A DNA stretch of 64,000 nt from contig CAWATZ010000002.1 of NCBI GenBank assembly GCA_963784995.1, forward strand, positions 682,001 to 746,000, given 5' to 3'. Shown piece by piece: positions 1 to 8,353 of the stretch. This DNA is from CAWATZ01 sp963784995. GTDB taxonomy: Bacteria; Planctomycetota; Planctomycetia; Gemmatales; Gemmataceae. The notes beneath the pieces were generated by a model. It made no database searches. It saw only the letters and a program-made list of their open reading frames with translations, and was not told where the DNA came from. The position numbers and the translations under genes were made by a program. The stretch's first letter is position 1, and each line of letters begins with the position of its first letter.

Positions 1-68
1 ATCCGGAAATCGTGCAGCCTAAGTGACAAACGACGCTAGAACGGCTCACACAACGATCGAGTATAGCT

Positions 69-1231
69 GTGACGAAGGTTAGCATGATCTATCTGGATAA
101 CAACTCGACGACCCCGCTTGACCCGGCGGTCCTTGATGCGATGCTTCCTTACTTCACAACGAAGTTCGGAAATCCTTCAAACACCGCTCATGATTACGGT
201 CTTGAAGCGACGCGAGCAGTCGAACGGGCGAGAGCGCAAGTGGCGCATCTCATAGGCAGCGAGGCAAAGGAGATTCTCTTCACCTCCGGTGCGACGGAGA
301 GCAACAACCTGGCCATTCTGGGATTCGCTCGTGCGAATCGCGGCAGGGGCGACCATGTTATCACGACCGTCATCGAGCACAAGGCGGTCCTCAATCCATG
401 CAAGCAACTTGAACGCGAAGGCATGAGGATAACGTACCTTCCTGTGGATGGAACCGGATTTACTACCGCAAACGCTGTGGCACAAGTCATCACCGAGAGG
501 ACCATCCTTGTGAGTGTGATGGCCGCAAACAACGAGGTCGGGACAGTTCAGCCGATTCGAGACATCGGACAGCTTTGCCAGGAACATGGCGTCGTGTTTC
601 ACAGCGATGCTGTGCAGGCGCTCGGCAAGATTCCATTCGATGTTGAAGACCTCGGCGTGGACTTGCTCAGTATTTCGGGTCACAAAATGTATGGCCCGAA
701 GGGCGTGGGGGCTCTGTACGTCCGAAGTAAAAATCCCCCCGTTCGGCTTGAACCGATTGTCTACGGCGGTGGGCAGGAAGGAGGTTTTCGCTCGGGAACG
801 GTAGCGGTTCCGAACGTAGTAGGTCTTGGCGTTGCTTGTGAGCTTGCACTCGGACACCTTGCAACGGAGCCATTGAGGCTGCGCGCGTTGCGTAAGAGGC
901 TTCTTGAGCGAATTACGTCTGAGATTTCCGGCGTTGTCGTTCACGGGCATCCCACCAATAACCTGCCGGGATTACTGAATATCGGCTTTCAAGGGATTGA
1001 CGGCGACGTCTTCATCCACTGCCTGAAAGATGTCGCCGTAAGTCAAGGCTCCTCATGCGCGGCAGGGAGCTTCGAGCCGAGCCATGTGCTCAGGCGCTCG
1101 GAATAAGCGATGATCTCGCACGGGGAAGCATCCGCATGGGAATCGGGCGTTTCACGACAGCCGAAGAGGTAGACCGCGCCGCCGAGTACATTATCAACGC
1201 TGTGACGAAGCTGAAGCAGCTTGCCGGTTGA
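69..1231 (+). pseudogene. cysteine desulfurase (NifS/IscS/DndA type), frameshifted
   Basis: PLP-dependent cysteine desulfurase that would move sulfur from cysteine to an enzyme persulfide. Seen: N-terminal YLDNNSTTPLDP, the FTSGATESNN cofactor loop, the PLP lysine in SISGHKMYGPKG, and the sulfur-accepting cysteine in SQGSSCAAGS. The frame from 69 stops at 1106 right after SHVLRRSE. One extra base near 1093 continues it as ALGISDDLARGSIRMGIGRFTT to a stop at 1231, giving a normal 387-residue enzyme. So one G is missing, either a mutation or a sequencing error. GTG at 69 is the first start; ATG at 84 (MIYLDNN) is an equally good alternative. The HNH-like remnant downstream hints at a DNA phosphorothioation (dndA) context, but housekeeping or tRNA-thiolation desulfurases look alike, so no symbol is given. 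Confidence 0.85.
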
Positions 1232-1277
1232 TGCCAAATCACGGAGCGAGCTCCCAGCCACCCTTTGAGGAAAACCT

Positions 1278-1448
1278 ATGATGCGTAATGCTGACTGGGT
1301 CCGCGATGAATTCATCCTCGCGATGGATCTCTACTTTCGGCTGGGCCGAAGGCAACTTCCCGCGGAGCACGGCGACGTCATTCGGCTCAGCGAACTCCTG
1401 AACCGCCAGAAGGCCAAATGTATGAGGCGAAGGGAAGGGCAAGCGTGA
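1278..1448 (+). CDS. short remnant resembling the N-terminus of an HNH restriction endonuclease
   Basis: A 56-residue frame with a good upstream GAGG (1267-1270). The segment W-(x)n-EFILAMDLYFRLGRRQLPA-(x)n-VIRLSELLN resembles the N-terminal helical segment found in front of many HNH-type restriction endonucleases. After LSELLN the resemblance stops and the frame ends within about 14 residues, so the HNH nuclease domain is absent. It is either a truncated gene or a frame that decays after 1400. The family link is from remembered pattern, not a search. Its position 46 bases after a desulfurase fits an eroded modification-restriction cassette. Confidence 0.4.
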   Translation: MMRNADWVRDEFILAMDLYFRLGRRQLPAEHGDVIRLSELLNRQKAKCMRRREGQA

Positions 1449-1589
1449 CGCCGGATGACGTACCCCTCACCTTTTCTTCATTGAGCTTCCGTGGGTGAGC
1501 ATTCCATCCATCTCGCGTTGAATGAGAAGGCCCAGGGCGGTAACCTGAATCAAGTTCTGTTCTCCCATGCTTTGGAGGCATCGATTCCG

Positions 1590-2276
1590 ATGACCGAACC
1601 GCCGATCCAGACGGTCCTTCAGGAGCGGTTTCATACCGACGCCAATCTCTCCAACGAGCCCAGCCGTCGCGTGCATCAGCAAACTGCCAGGCGGATTGCC
1701 TTCCGGGCACTGACCAGCGGCAGGCTGGCCGCGCAACTGATCCATGTCTTTCGCTTCGCTGATGGTCCAGTGGGTCGCTCCGGTGTGGGCAGCTGGCTGA
1801 TAGCCGATCCGGCCGGGAACGTCACAGCCCATCGTGGGCAGATCATTGGCCCTGGCGGTCCTTGGGAATTGGCGAACGCCATCGTTCCCGGATCAGTGCA
1901 TGCCGTCCAGGCCCCCGCGTTGAACGGATATTTTCGTGACCGCCCTCAAGCCTATCGGGAGTCGGTTGCAAACCATCAGGCGTCTTTGCAATGCCTTCGC
2001 ACGAGGCAGGAGGAAGCCATCGAAGCAGGAAACCGCTACGCGACGATGCACATCCACGCCGAACCGGGCTTTGTTCCGCTGTTAAGTGCGGCTGTGGAAG
2101 ATCGCTCGACCCAGCTGATCCTGCACGACTGGCTCGCGGAACGCGGCTTTCCCCACGTCAATGAATTGCGCTCCAAGCGGTGGAATCAGGGCAAATGGAC
2201 GGAGAACCAACTCCTGGACCTCCTGAGCAAGCCGTTTATGACCACCCGGCGATCATTCCTGGGCCGAACGGTCTAA
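1590..2276 (+). CDS. hypothetical protein
   Basis: Unrecognised protein of 228 residues from ATG 1590, which has GGAGG at 1574-1578. The frame is open upstream to a GTG at 1491, but the Shine-Dalgarno favours 1590. It is charged and soluble, with no signal peptide or membrane segment. A short Gly/Pro-rich stretch (QIIGPGGPWELAN) and a C-terminal half rich in Arg, Glu and Trp (RSKRWNQGKWTENQLLDLL) are the only landmarks. The opposite strand also has open frames here, which lowers certainty. No function can be inferred. Confidence 0.45.
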   Translation: MTEPPIQTVLQERFHTDANLSNEPSRRVHQQTARRIAFRALTSGRLAAQLIHVFRFADGPVGRSGVGSWLIADPAGNVTAHRGQIIGPGGPWELANAIVPGSVHAVQAPALNGYFRDRPQAYRESVANHQASLQCLRTRQEEAIEAGNRYATMHIHAEPGFVPLLSAAVEDRSTQLILHDWLAERGFPHVNELRSKRWNQGKWTENQLLDLLSKPFMTTRRSFLGRTV

Positions 2277-2628
2277 TTGTCAGTCAATCACTTAGAAATC
2301 GTCCTGAATGTGTCGGCAATCATTACCAGACTCTTTTCCGCATGAGTGACGAAAACGATTTGTCATCAAAATGTCATAAAAGAACCTTGGATTGTAATAA
2401 AAGCGTCATAAGACCATGATACTCTTGCATCTGAATCAATCTTAAAGACACCGCCCCATGTGCCGATTGTCTCAAAATGAAAAATATTAATTGCAGTTAA
2501 TACAAAATTAACTTAAATAGGTATAAAGTTAATAAATACATCACGGTTTTTAACCTGCCAGGAGGGTGGTTATTGCCAACCACTAATAACCACGGAATCA
2601 AAGATCGAAGCAAGGAAAGAGAGCCGTT
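2277..2628. other. AT-rich intergenic region upstream of the large secreted protein
   Basis: No gene is seen in these 352 bases. From about 2330 the sequence becomes strikingly AT-rich (2380-2560) compared with the rest of the window, which fits a promoter region of foreign origin. A CTGCCAGGAGG string at 2554-2564 recurs at 6316-6325 in front of the next small gene. The ribosome site of the downstream gene (AGGAAAGAG) lies at about 2612-2620. Confidence 0.5.
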
Positions 2629-5600
2629 ATGAGGATGTTAGCAAAGAAGATGGGATATGCCCTCGCAGGGATCATCATGGCCTGCACGATGACCGCTGGG
2701 AATGCCTGGGCAAGGGAATACTACTCCAGTATTGAGTTAGCTCAAACACCGATTCAATGGGGACAAGGCGTGCCCCTCACCGTCACCGCCGTCGTCTACA
2801 ACGACGACCAGGAGAATTATCATCCGAGTGCTCCCAGTGGCACGGTCACTTTTTTCGATCCGTCTAATAATAACAAGGTGCTGGCTACACAGCAATTGGT
2901 GTCGGATGTGTCGGATGGAGCGGGCACTGCACATGCAACTACACAGGTTGTCCCGCCATTGGGCATACTTTATATTGAAGCCAAATACGAGGGAGACACC
3001 TTTTACTTAGGATCAAATAGTGCGACGAATATTCATGATGATGGTAATGACATGATGATAAACGTCGTGCCGTCGTCCACTCCGACCGTTGCCTGGACTC
3101 CACCGACCTCCCTCCCCTACGGCAATAACTTGGGTGCCGCGTTGAATGCCACCGCCACCGACCCCCAAACCATTTACCCCGTTTCCGGCTCCTTTACCTA
3201 CACTACAAGCGCGGGGCCAGTCACGGCGAGTACCGTACTCCCCGTCGGAACGTATACCGTGAGCGCGACATTCACGCCATCCAACTGGAGTCTTCATGGT
3301 AGTTCGGTTTTTTACGTCACGCCCCCCGCGGCCACGGCGGCCATAACCGTCACCCAAACCACGCAGACCATCTCCTTCACCCCTCCGAACTCGCCTATAC
3401 CCTTCACTCCTAACGAAACCGTCAACCTCAGCGCAACAGGCGGCGCTTCGGGCAACCCGGTCGTATTCAGCATTGATGCCAGCAGCACCGGTAAAGGCAG
3501 CATTAGCGGCAACACTCTGACCGTAACGGGTGCCGGCACCCTGGTCATCGACGCTAACCAAGCCGGCAACACCAATTACAGCGCGGCCACCCAGGTGCAG
3601 CAGTCGGTAGTGGTCACCCAACCGCAGACCATCACCTTCACCGCCCCGAGCCCGTCGTCGATACCCTACTCTCCTAACGCGACTGTTAACCTCAGTGCCA
3701 GCGCCTCCTCCGGCCTCACGGTGGCATTCAGTATCGACCCCGGCAGCAGTGGCGCCGGCACCATCAACGGCACTACTCTGACCGTGATCCACGCCGGCAC
3801 CTTCGTCCTTGATGCCAACCAGGCCGGCAACAACAATTACAGTGCGGCCCCCCAGGTACAGCAGACGCTGACTGTTACCAAGGTCGCGCAGACCATCTCC
3901 GTCACCGCTCAGACCTCTCCGATCACCTTCGTTCCTAACCAGAATATCACTCTCAATGCCAGCGCCAGTTCCGGCCTTCCGGTGACATACAGTATCGACC
4001 CCAGCAGCACCGGCAGCACCGGCATGGGCAGCAGCACAGGAGCTGGCGGCAGCAGCACCTATCTGATTCCGAACGGACCCGGCACCTTCGTCATTAATGT
4101 CAACCAGAAGGGCGACAGCAATTACAATGCGGCCCCCCAGGTACAGGAAACGCTGGTCGTCCAAGGCCCTCTGACCGCGCAGACCATCACCTTCACCACC
4201 CCGACATCGCCGATCGCGTTCGCTTCTAACGAGACCGTCAACCTTAGCGCGACCGGCGGCGCTTCGGGCAACCCGGTCGTATTCAGCATCGACCCCAGCA
4301 GCACCGGCAGCGGCAGCATCAGCGGCAACACTCTGACAGTGACTGGCGCGGGCAGCATCGTCCTTGATGCCAACCAGTCCGGCAGCAGCACTTACAGTGC
4401 AGCTCCCCAGGTACAGCGGACGCTGACCGTCACCCCAGCCAACCAGAGCATCACCTTCACGGCCCCGGCCTCGCCCATCACTTTCACCCCTAACGAGACC
4501 GTCAACCTCAACGCGACCGGCGGTACTTCGGGCAAGCCGATCGTATTCAGCATCGATCCCAAGAGCACTGGCACCGGCAGCATTAGCGGCAACACTCTGA
4601 CCGTAACCAGCGCGGGCAATTTCATCATTGACGCCAACCAGGCCGGCAACAGCAGTTACAATGCGGCTCCCCAGGTGCAGCAGACGCTGGTGGTCACGGC
4701 CGCCCAGCAGATCACCTTCACCGCCCCGACCTCGCCGATTGCCTTCGCTTCTAACGAGACCGTCAAACTCAGCGCGACCGGCGGTGGTTCAGGCAACCCG
4801 GTCGTATTCAGTATCGATGCCAGCAGCACCGGCAGCGGCAGCATCAGCGGCAATACTCTAACCGTGACCGGCATCGGCACCTTGGTCCTTGATGCTAACC
4901 AGGCCGGCAACAGCAATTACAGTGCAGCCCCCCAGGTGCAGCAATCGCTGACGGTCAGCAAGACCACCCAGACGATTACCTTCACCGCCCCGACATCGCC
5001 GATTACCTTTGTCCCCAACAAGACGACTGTCGCTCTCAGTGCCAGCGTCTCCTCCGGCCTCTCGGTGACATTCAGCATTGACCCCAGCAGCACCTGCAGC
5101 GGCAGCATCAGCGGCAATACTCTGACCGTGACTGGCGCAGGCAGCATCGTCATCGATGCCAACCAGGCCGGCAACAGCAATTACAGTGCGGCTCCCCAGG
5201 TGCAGCAGACACTGACGGTCAACCAGGCCAGCAGCACGACCACGCTTACCACCAGCGCCAGTGGAGCGAGTGTGGGCCAGTCCGTCACCTTTACGGCTAA
5301 GGTCAGCCCTGCTACGGCCACCGGCACTGTCAATGTGCAGGATAACGACGGCGATCTGCTATGCACCGGCACCTTGTCCGGCGGCACGGCTACCTGTAGC
5401 ACTTCCAGCATGTTGGCGGGCAGTTACAGTATCACAGCTACTTACAGCGGCGATAGCAACTTCAGCACCAGCACCAGCAGTGCGATCGTTCAGGATGTTA
5501 TAACCGGAGCCATAGCTACTGTCTCGCTCAGCTCCAGCACCAATCCATCTGTGTGGAACCATGCCGTCACCCTCACGGCCACAGTCACAGCCCAATCGGG

Positions 5601-6141
5601 GTCTGTCAAGCCCACCGGCACTGTCACGTTCTATGATGGAGACACGGCGTTGGGCAACGGCACGTTATCCAGTGGCAAGGCTACCTTATCCATCTCCACC
5701 TTGACGGCGGGCAACCACGTCCTTGGCGCAGTGTACAATGGCAACAGCACCTTCGCGAGCAGCAGTGCCACTTCCTCGGTCACTCAGATTGTCAACCAGG
5801 CTCCCGCTACGATCAAGCTCACGTCCAGCGCCACTTCAGTGGCGGTAGGCAAGCCCGTCACCTTTACGGTTACGCTGACCTCCTCATCAGGATCGGGCAC
5901 GCCTACTGGCACCGTCTATTTCGACGATGGCGATGGCGCCACACTGCTCGATACCGAAACTTTGGTCGGCGGCAAGGCTACATTCCCCACCTCCAGCCTA
6001 ACGTCAGGCAGCCACATTATTGTTGTCGATTACCTCTGCGACACTACCAACTATGCGAACGGCCTCAGCAACACGATCACTGTGAATGTTACATCTGGGA
6101 CAACAACAACTAAAACGACAACAATAAGAGGAACACCGTGA
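2629..6141 (+). CDS. large secreted repeat protein with Ig-like domains
   Basis: A 1170-residue protein with a clear signal peptide (residues 1-28, KK followed by a hydrophobic stretch and cleavage after GNAWA). After a non-repetitive N-terminal part come seven tandem units of 87-97 residues (residues about 246-867), each opening with QTITFTAPxSPI and ending near NSNYSAAPQVQQTLTV. Three bacterial Ig-like domains follow (about 868-1150), each with GTVTFxDGD and LTAGxHxLxAxYxGD signatures. It is almost free of cysteine and charge and rich in Ser, Thr, Ala and Gly, as in cell-surface or secreted adhesin-like proteins. There is no sortase signal, PEP-CTERM motif or other anchor at the C-terminus. 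Base composition and style differ from the planctomycete genes to the right. Function unknown; surface structure or adhesion is an inference. Confidence 0.85.
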   Translation: MRMLAKKMGYALAGIIMACTMTAGNAWAREYYSSIELAQTPIQWGQGVPLTVTAVVYNDDQENYHPSAPSGTVTFFDPSNNNKVLATQQLVSDVSDGAGTAHATTQVVPPLGILYIEAKYEGDTFYLGSNSATNIHDDGNDMMINVVPSSTPTVAWTPPTSLPYGNNLGAALNATATDPQTIYPVSGSFTYTTSAGPVTASTVLPVGTYTVSATFTPSNWSLHGSSVFYVTPPAATAAITVTQTTQTISFTPPNSPIPFTPNETVNLSATGGASGNPVVFSIDASSTGKGSISGNTLTVTGAGTLVIDANQAGNTNYSAATQVQQSVVVTQPQTITFTAPSPSSIPYSPNATVNLSASASSGLTVAFSIDPGSSGAGTINGTTLTVIHAGTFVLDANQAGNNNYSAAPQVQQTLTVTKVAQTISVTAQTSPITFVPNQNITLNASASSGLPVTYSIDPSSTGSTGMGSSTGAGGSSTYLIPNGPGTFVINVNQKGDSNYNAAPQVQETLVVQGPLTAQTITFTTPTSPIAFASNETVNLSATGGASGNPVVFSIDPSSTGSGSISGNTLTVTGAGSIVLDANQSGSSTYSAAPQVQRTLTVTPANQSITFTAPASPITFTPNETVNLNATGGTSGKPIVFSIDPKSTGTGSISGNTLTVTSAGNFIIDANQAGNSSYNAAPQVQQTLVVTAAQQITFTAPTSPIAFASNETVKLSATGGGSGNPVVFSIDASSTGSGSISGNTLTVTGIGTLVLDANQAGNSNYSAAPQVQQSLTVSKTTQTITFTAPTSPITFVPNKTTVALSASVSSGLSVTFSIDPSSTCSGSISGNTLTVTGAGSIVIDANQAGNSNYSAAPQVQQTLTVNQASSTTTLTTSASGASVGQSVTFTAKVSPATATGTVNVQDNDGDLLCTGTLSGGTATCSTSSMLAGSYSITATYSGDSNFSTSTSSAIVQDVITGAIATVSLSSSTNPSVWNHAVTLTATVTAQSGSVKPTGTVTFYDGDTALGNGTLSSGKATLSISTLTAGNHVLGAVYNGNSTFASSSATSSVTQIVNQAPATIKLTSSATSVAVGKPVTFTVTLTSSSGSGTPTGTVYFDDGDGATLLDTETLVGGKATFPTSSLTSGSHIIVVDYLCDTTNYANGLSNTITVNVTSGTTTTKTTTIRGTP
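3364..5230 (+). repeat. seven tandem coding repeats of 261-291 bp
   Basis: Units begin at 3364, 3625, 3889, 4180, 4444, 4708 and 4969, each at the codons for QxI(T/S)(F/V)T. Spacings are 261, 264, 291, 264, 264 and 261 bases. All keep the reading frame. The longer third unit contains a Gly/Ser-rich insertion. Near-identity between units at the DNA level suggests recent expansion by recombination. Confidence 0.9.
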
Positions 6142-6335
6142 GTGTTCATTGGAAGTCTATTATCTTACACTTTTTCGTGAGGCTATGGAAAAAGAGCTTA
6201 TGAAAGTTCCTCAGCTGTAAGTGGGACGGGTCCAGTGGGAAGACGACAAAGATTAGGGCAAGATGCGTGAGATTAACACTCTGGCAATAAATGATTGGTA
6301 GTGTCATTGGTAATCTGCCAGGAGGCACACTATCC

Positions 6336-6629
6336 ATGCTAACTAACTGCGACATTGCGATACTGAACAAGGCTAACGAATTAGCTGCACGTTATGGCTT
6401 CAAACCCTATGACATCGTAGCCACCATCCAACGTAACTCGGATCAGTCCACAACGATCCTGGTGTATGAGAACCCGGATTCTTGGGATGCTGGCAAGGAA
6501 GTGCTGTTCGAGAGGATGCTGGTCATCCTCGGCATTGGGAAGCACGGTATTCTGGAAGGCACCCCCCGCGATATTTTCGACGCACTTGATGCTGCTTTGG
6601 CTCGGGCTCCAACCCTCCATCCTCGATAG
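6336..6629 (+). CDS. hypothetical protein, 97 residues
   Basis: Start chosen at ATG 6336 because GGAGG (6321-6325) sits ten bases upstream; an ATG at 6291 in the same frame has no such site. The product is a small soluble protein with no signal peptide (begins MLTNCDIAILNKANELAARYG), probably alternating helix and strand, with a GIGKHGILEGTPRDIF segment near the C-terminus. No family is recognised. It lies downstream of the large secreted protein on the same strand but 194 bases away, and probably has its own promoter. Confidence 0.6.
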   Translation: MLTNCDIAILNKANELAARYGFKPYDIVATIQRNSDQSTTILVYENPDSWDAGKEVLFERMLVILGIGKHGILEGTPRDIFDALDAALARAPTLHPR

Positions 6630-6650
6630 TATCAAGTTTCCTCCTCCTTT

Positions 6651-6706
6651 CGCGTTGCGGTCGTCCTGAACCTTGATCTCCTTCTGGGCCAGATTGTCCT
6701 TGAGGG
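6651..6706 (-). repeat. duplicated fragment of the coiled-coil gene at 16817-17269
   Basis: These 56 bases match 16904-16959 with two mismatches (T for G and A for G). On the minus strand they encode LKDNLAQKEIKVQDDRNA, against LKDNLAQKEIQVQDDRNA in the gene next to the CBASS operon. The surrounding sequence does not match, so only a fragment remains. Confidence 0.8.
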
Positions 6707-7101
6707 GTTCTGGTGCTGTCACTCCCAGAGGAAGAAACACGGGCCGGGGCAGGCCATGCTCGACGCCTTCGCAAGCGTCTGGCGCACGGGTATTAGCGCG
6801 ACTTCTTCCGTCACCCGCGATTCGGGAAGGAGAGCCATGCGTTCCGGAGCTAACCGAGTGGATGCTGGAGCGTTTTTGGCAGGATGACCGGGTGTTTCGG
6901 GAGTTCTGTGCCGGCTCAGGCCCCCACGAAGGGGAATGGGGGAACCTTAGCGGGCAATAGGAGCAGTTCGCGCAGCTGGCACATCAATTCCGCACCCATC
7001 GCTGCCACTGGATTGGCGAATGGGCTAGGCGAGAGGAGAGCAGTGCGCGTGCGCACGCTGAACAGTTCCGCGTTGATGATGAGGAGTTTGAAGGCCCCTG
7101 A
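6673..7101 (+). pseudogene. remnant of an unknown gene with an in-frame amber stop
   Basis: One plus-strand frame reads WMLERFWQDDRVFREF and then meets TAG at 6958. The same frame continues EQFAQLAHQFRTHRCHWIGEWARREESS to a stop at 7101. The charged, Trp-rich residues on both sides look coding and match in style, which suggests a gene broken by a nonsense mutation. The first 40 residues (to about 6800) are less convincing. Family not recognised. Confidence 0.35.
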
Positions 7102-7255
7102 CGGCCAGATCAGACTGCTGCCGTCTTCTTTGCCTGTCCCTGCGGACAGTCGGATGCAACCGCACGATGCGCATGTCTCATTCGACCTCACCCACTTGCT
7201 GTCCGCTTAACTCCAGTGCCAGCGATGATTCTGCTTGTTAACCATTTGTTAGCGT

Positions 7256-7279
7256 CTTTATGTCAAGATTAACATAAAG
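7256..7279. promoter_or_regulatory. inverted repeat upstream of the small secreted protein
   Basis: CTTTATGT (7256-7263) and ACATAAAG (7272-7279) are perfect 8-base arms around an 8-base loop, 41 bases before the ATG at 7321. GTTAACC-type motifs lie close by on both sides (7238-7243 and 7280-7285). Position and symmetry suggest an operator for a dimeric regulator; the regulator is unknown. Confidence 0.4.
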
Positions 7280-7320
7280 GTTAACCATTATCAGCAGTCT
7301 TTCGTAGAAGGAGTAAACCA

Positions 7321-7749
7321 ATGAAAACCACCTCAACGCTTCTCGCCGCCGCATTGCTTTCCACATGCTTCTCCGCCAATGCGATGGCCTGCTGGGGAAA
7401 CGTACAAGTTGTCAAATCAGCGCCTGGGGTGCAGGTAGGCGTTCTCGTACTTGATGATAGAAAACAAACACAACAGGGCGCAGCAGATGGACAACAGGGC
7501 GCAGCAGATGGATCTGGTTTTTATCCCATCTCTGCAGTCGAACCCAACAATTCTTCCATACAGCTCAGTCTGGTTGAGAAAATAGCCAAACAACTATTAC
7601 AATCCCCTTCATTGTATTATTGGCCTGGCTATGACACTGATCCTTATATACAGGGTTGTCTGCAGAAGTTTATTGCCTCACCGGGAACATTGTATTACTC
7701 AAATGCAATGATAGGTCAATACTTGGTTACTCCACTTAAAGACCAGTAA
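7321..7749 (+). CDS. small secreted protein of unknown function
   Basis: A 142-residue protein with a strong Shine-Dalgarno (AGAAGGAG, 7306-7313) and a signal peptide of about 22 residues (MKTTSTLLAAALLSTCFSANAMA). The mature part has three cysteines at most, a duplicated QQGAADG heptapeptide (residues about 51-64), and a C-terminal half rich in Tyr (SLYYWPGYDTDPYIQGCLQ). No domain is recognised. AT-rich codon use sets it apart from the planctomycete genes to the right, as for the other secreted protein at 2629-6141. An upstream inverted repeat suggests regulated expression. Confidence 0.65.
   Translation: MKTTSTLLAAALLSTCFSANAMACWGNVQVVKSAPGVQVGVLVLDDRKQTQQGAADGQQGAADGSGFYPISAVEPNNSSIQLSLVEKIAKQLLQSPSLYYWPGYDTDPYIQGCLQKFIASPGTLYYSNAMIGQYLVTPLKDQ
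7471..7512 (+). repeat. perfect 21-bp tandem duplication in the secreted-protein gene
   Basis: The 21 bases at 7471-7491 are repeated exactly at 7492-7512, adding QQGAADG in frame. This is a slippage-type duplication that does not break the gene. Confidence 0.9.
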
Positions 7750-8122
7750 TATGAGGAAGGCAACGAATTACTGAAATCAAGCTGCTCACGCCCGGGGAGC
7801 AACCCCAGCCAGATTGCGAGCGAGGCACTGGAGATGCCGTTGAAGCACATCGAGGATTTTTTCCGCTCCGTGTCGCTTATCGTGCAGCCGGCCGCTTCCA
7901 CGTGCTGACGCAAGATGAGCGGCAAGATGCGCCTGGCGATCCCGGAGAATCGTGATGTTTTCAAAGGCTGAACTTGGGACTGCTACGGTATTAACCTCAT
8001 TCTTCCGTACTCACTGCCGGCCCCCTGACCACCGGCTAGGTATGCGCCGTGCAATTAAAAGGTTGACACCAGTACCCGACTTGTGGCAGTCTTTACGTAT
8101 AAACAGACGTAAAGACACGCCC
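7750..8122. other. intergenic region with a fragment of the TRIP13-gene extension
   Basis: No intact gene is seen. Bases 7871-7924 match 14765-14818, the segment encoding LILRQHVEAAGCT(V/I)SDT in the N-terminal extension of the CBASS AAA+ gene, in the same orientation, with a few mismatches. Bases 7785-7865 look coding-like but have no clear family. The mazE-type promoter and operator begin near 8060. Confidence 0.6.
8089..8116. promoter_or_regulatory. palindromic operator of the toxin-antitoxin pair
   Basis: GTCTTTACGT (8089-8098) and ACGTAAAGAC (8107-8116) form perfect 10-base arms with an 8-base spacer, ending 6 bases before the antitoxin ATG. TTGACA at 8063-8068 could be a -35 element, though no well-spaced -10 is obvious. 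Toxin-antitoxin operons are normally autorepressed through such palindromes, so this is the likely antitoxin binding site. Confidence 0.65.
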
Positions 8123-8353
8123 ATGACCAAGAAACTGACCATTTCCATCGATGACCGAGTCTATGATGGCCTTCACGCCATCATCGGACGGGGTAACATC
8201 GGAAAATTCCTCGAAGATTTGGCCCGTCCTTTTGTCGTGACCGAGGGTCTGGCAGCTGCGTATGCGGAGATGTCCGCCGACCAGGCCCGCGACGCCGAGG
8301 CGGAAGAATGGTGCGAATCCCTGGCTGGCGACGGGTCCGATGCGACGTGGTGA
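8123..8353 (+). CDS. antitoxin of a MazEF-type pair
   Basis: A 76-residue protein beginning MTKKLTISIDDRVYDGL, a beta-strand plus helix start typical of ribbon-helix-helix antitoxins that also bind their own promoter. The acidic C-terminus (ADQARDAEAEEWCESL) would wrap the toxin. The start at 8123 is taken because the operator palindrome ends just before it; the frame is open further upstream but that would place the operator inside the gene. The stop overlaps the toxin start by 14 bases, so the two are translationally coupled. Identification rests largely on the toxin next door. Confidence 0.8.
   Translation: MTKKLTISIDDRVYDGLHAIIGRGNIGKFLEDLARPFVVTEGLAAAYAEMSADQARDAEAEEWCESLAGDGSDATW

Larger units (their letters stand above)
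6630..7320. other. degenerate region with gene remnants
   Basis: These 691 bases hold no intact gene. They contain a copied fragment of the gene at 16817-17269 (6651-6706), a broken coding stretch on the plus strand (6673-7101) and a promoter region with an inverted repeat (7256-7279). The mixture looks like decayed sequence between island genes. Confidence 0.6.

Noticed and set aside
3364..5230. CRISPR array, because of regular repeats
   Set aside because: Units are 261-291 bp, in frame and coding, with no short repeat-spacer alternation and no cas genes.
7785..7865. HigA-type antitoxin remnant
   Set aside because: A PGSNPSQIASEAL-like reading is suggestive, but the helix-turn-helix pattern is not complete and no toxin frame is next to it.
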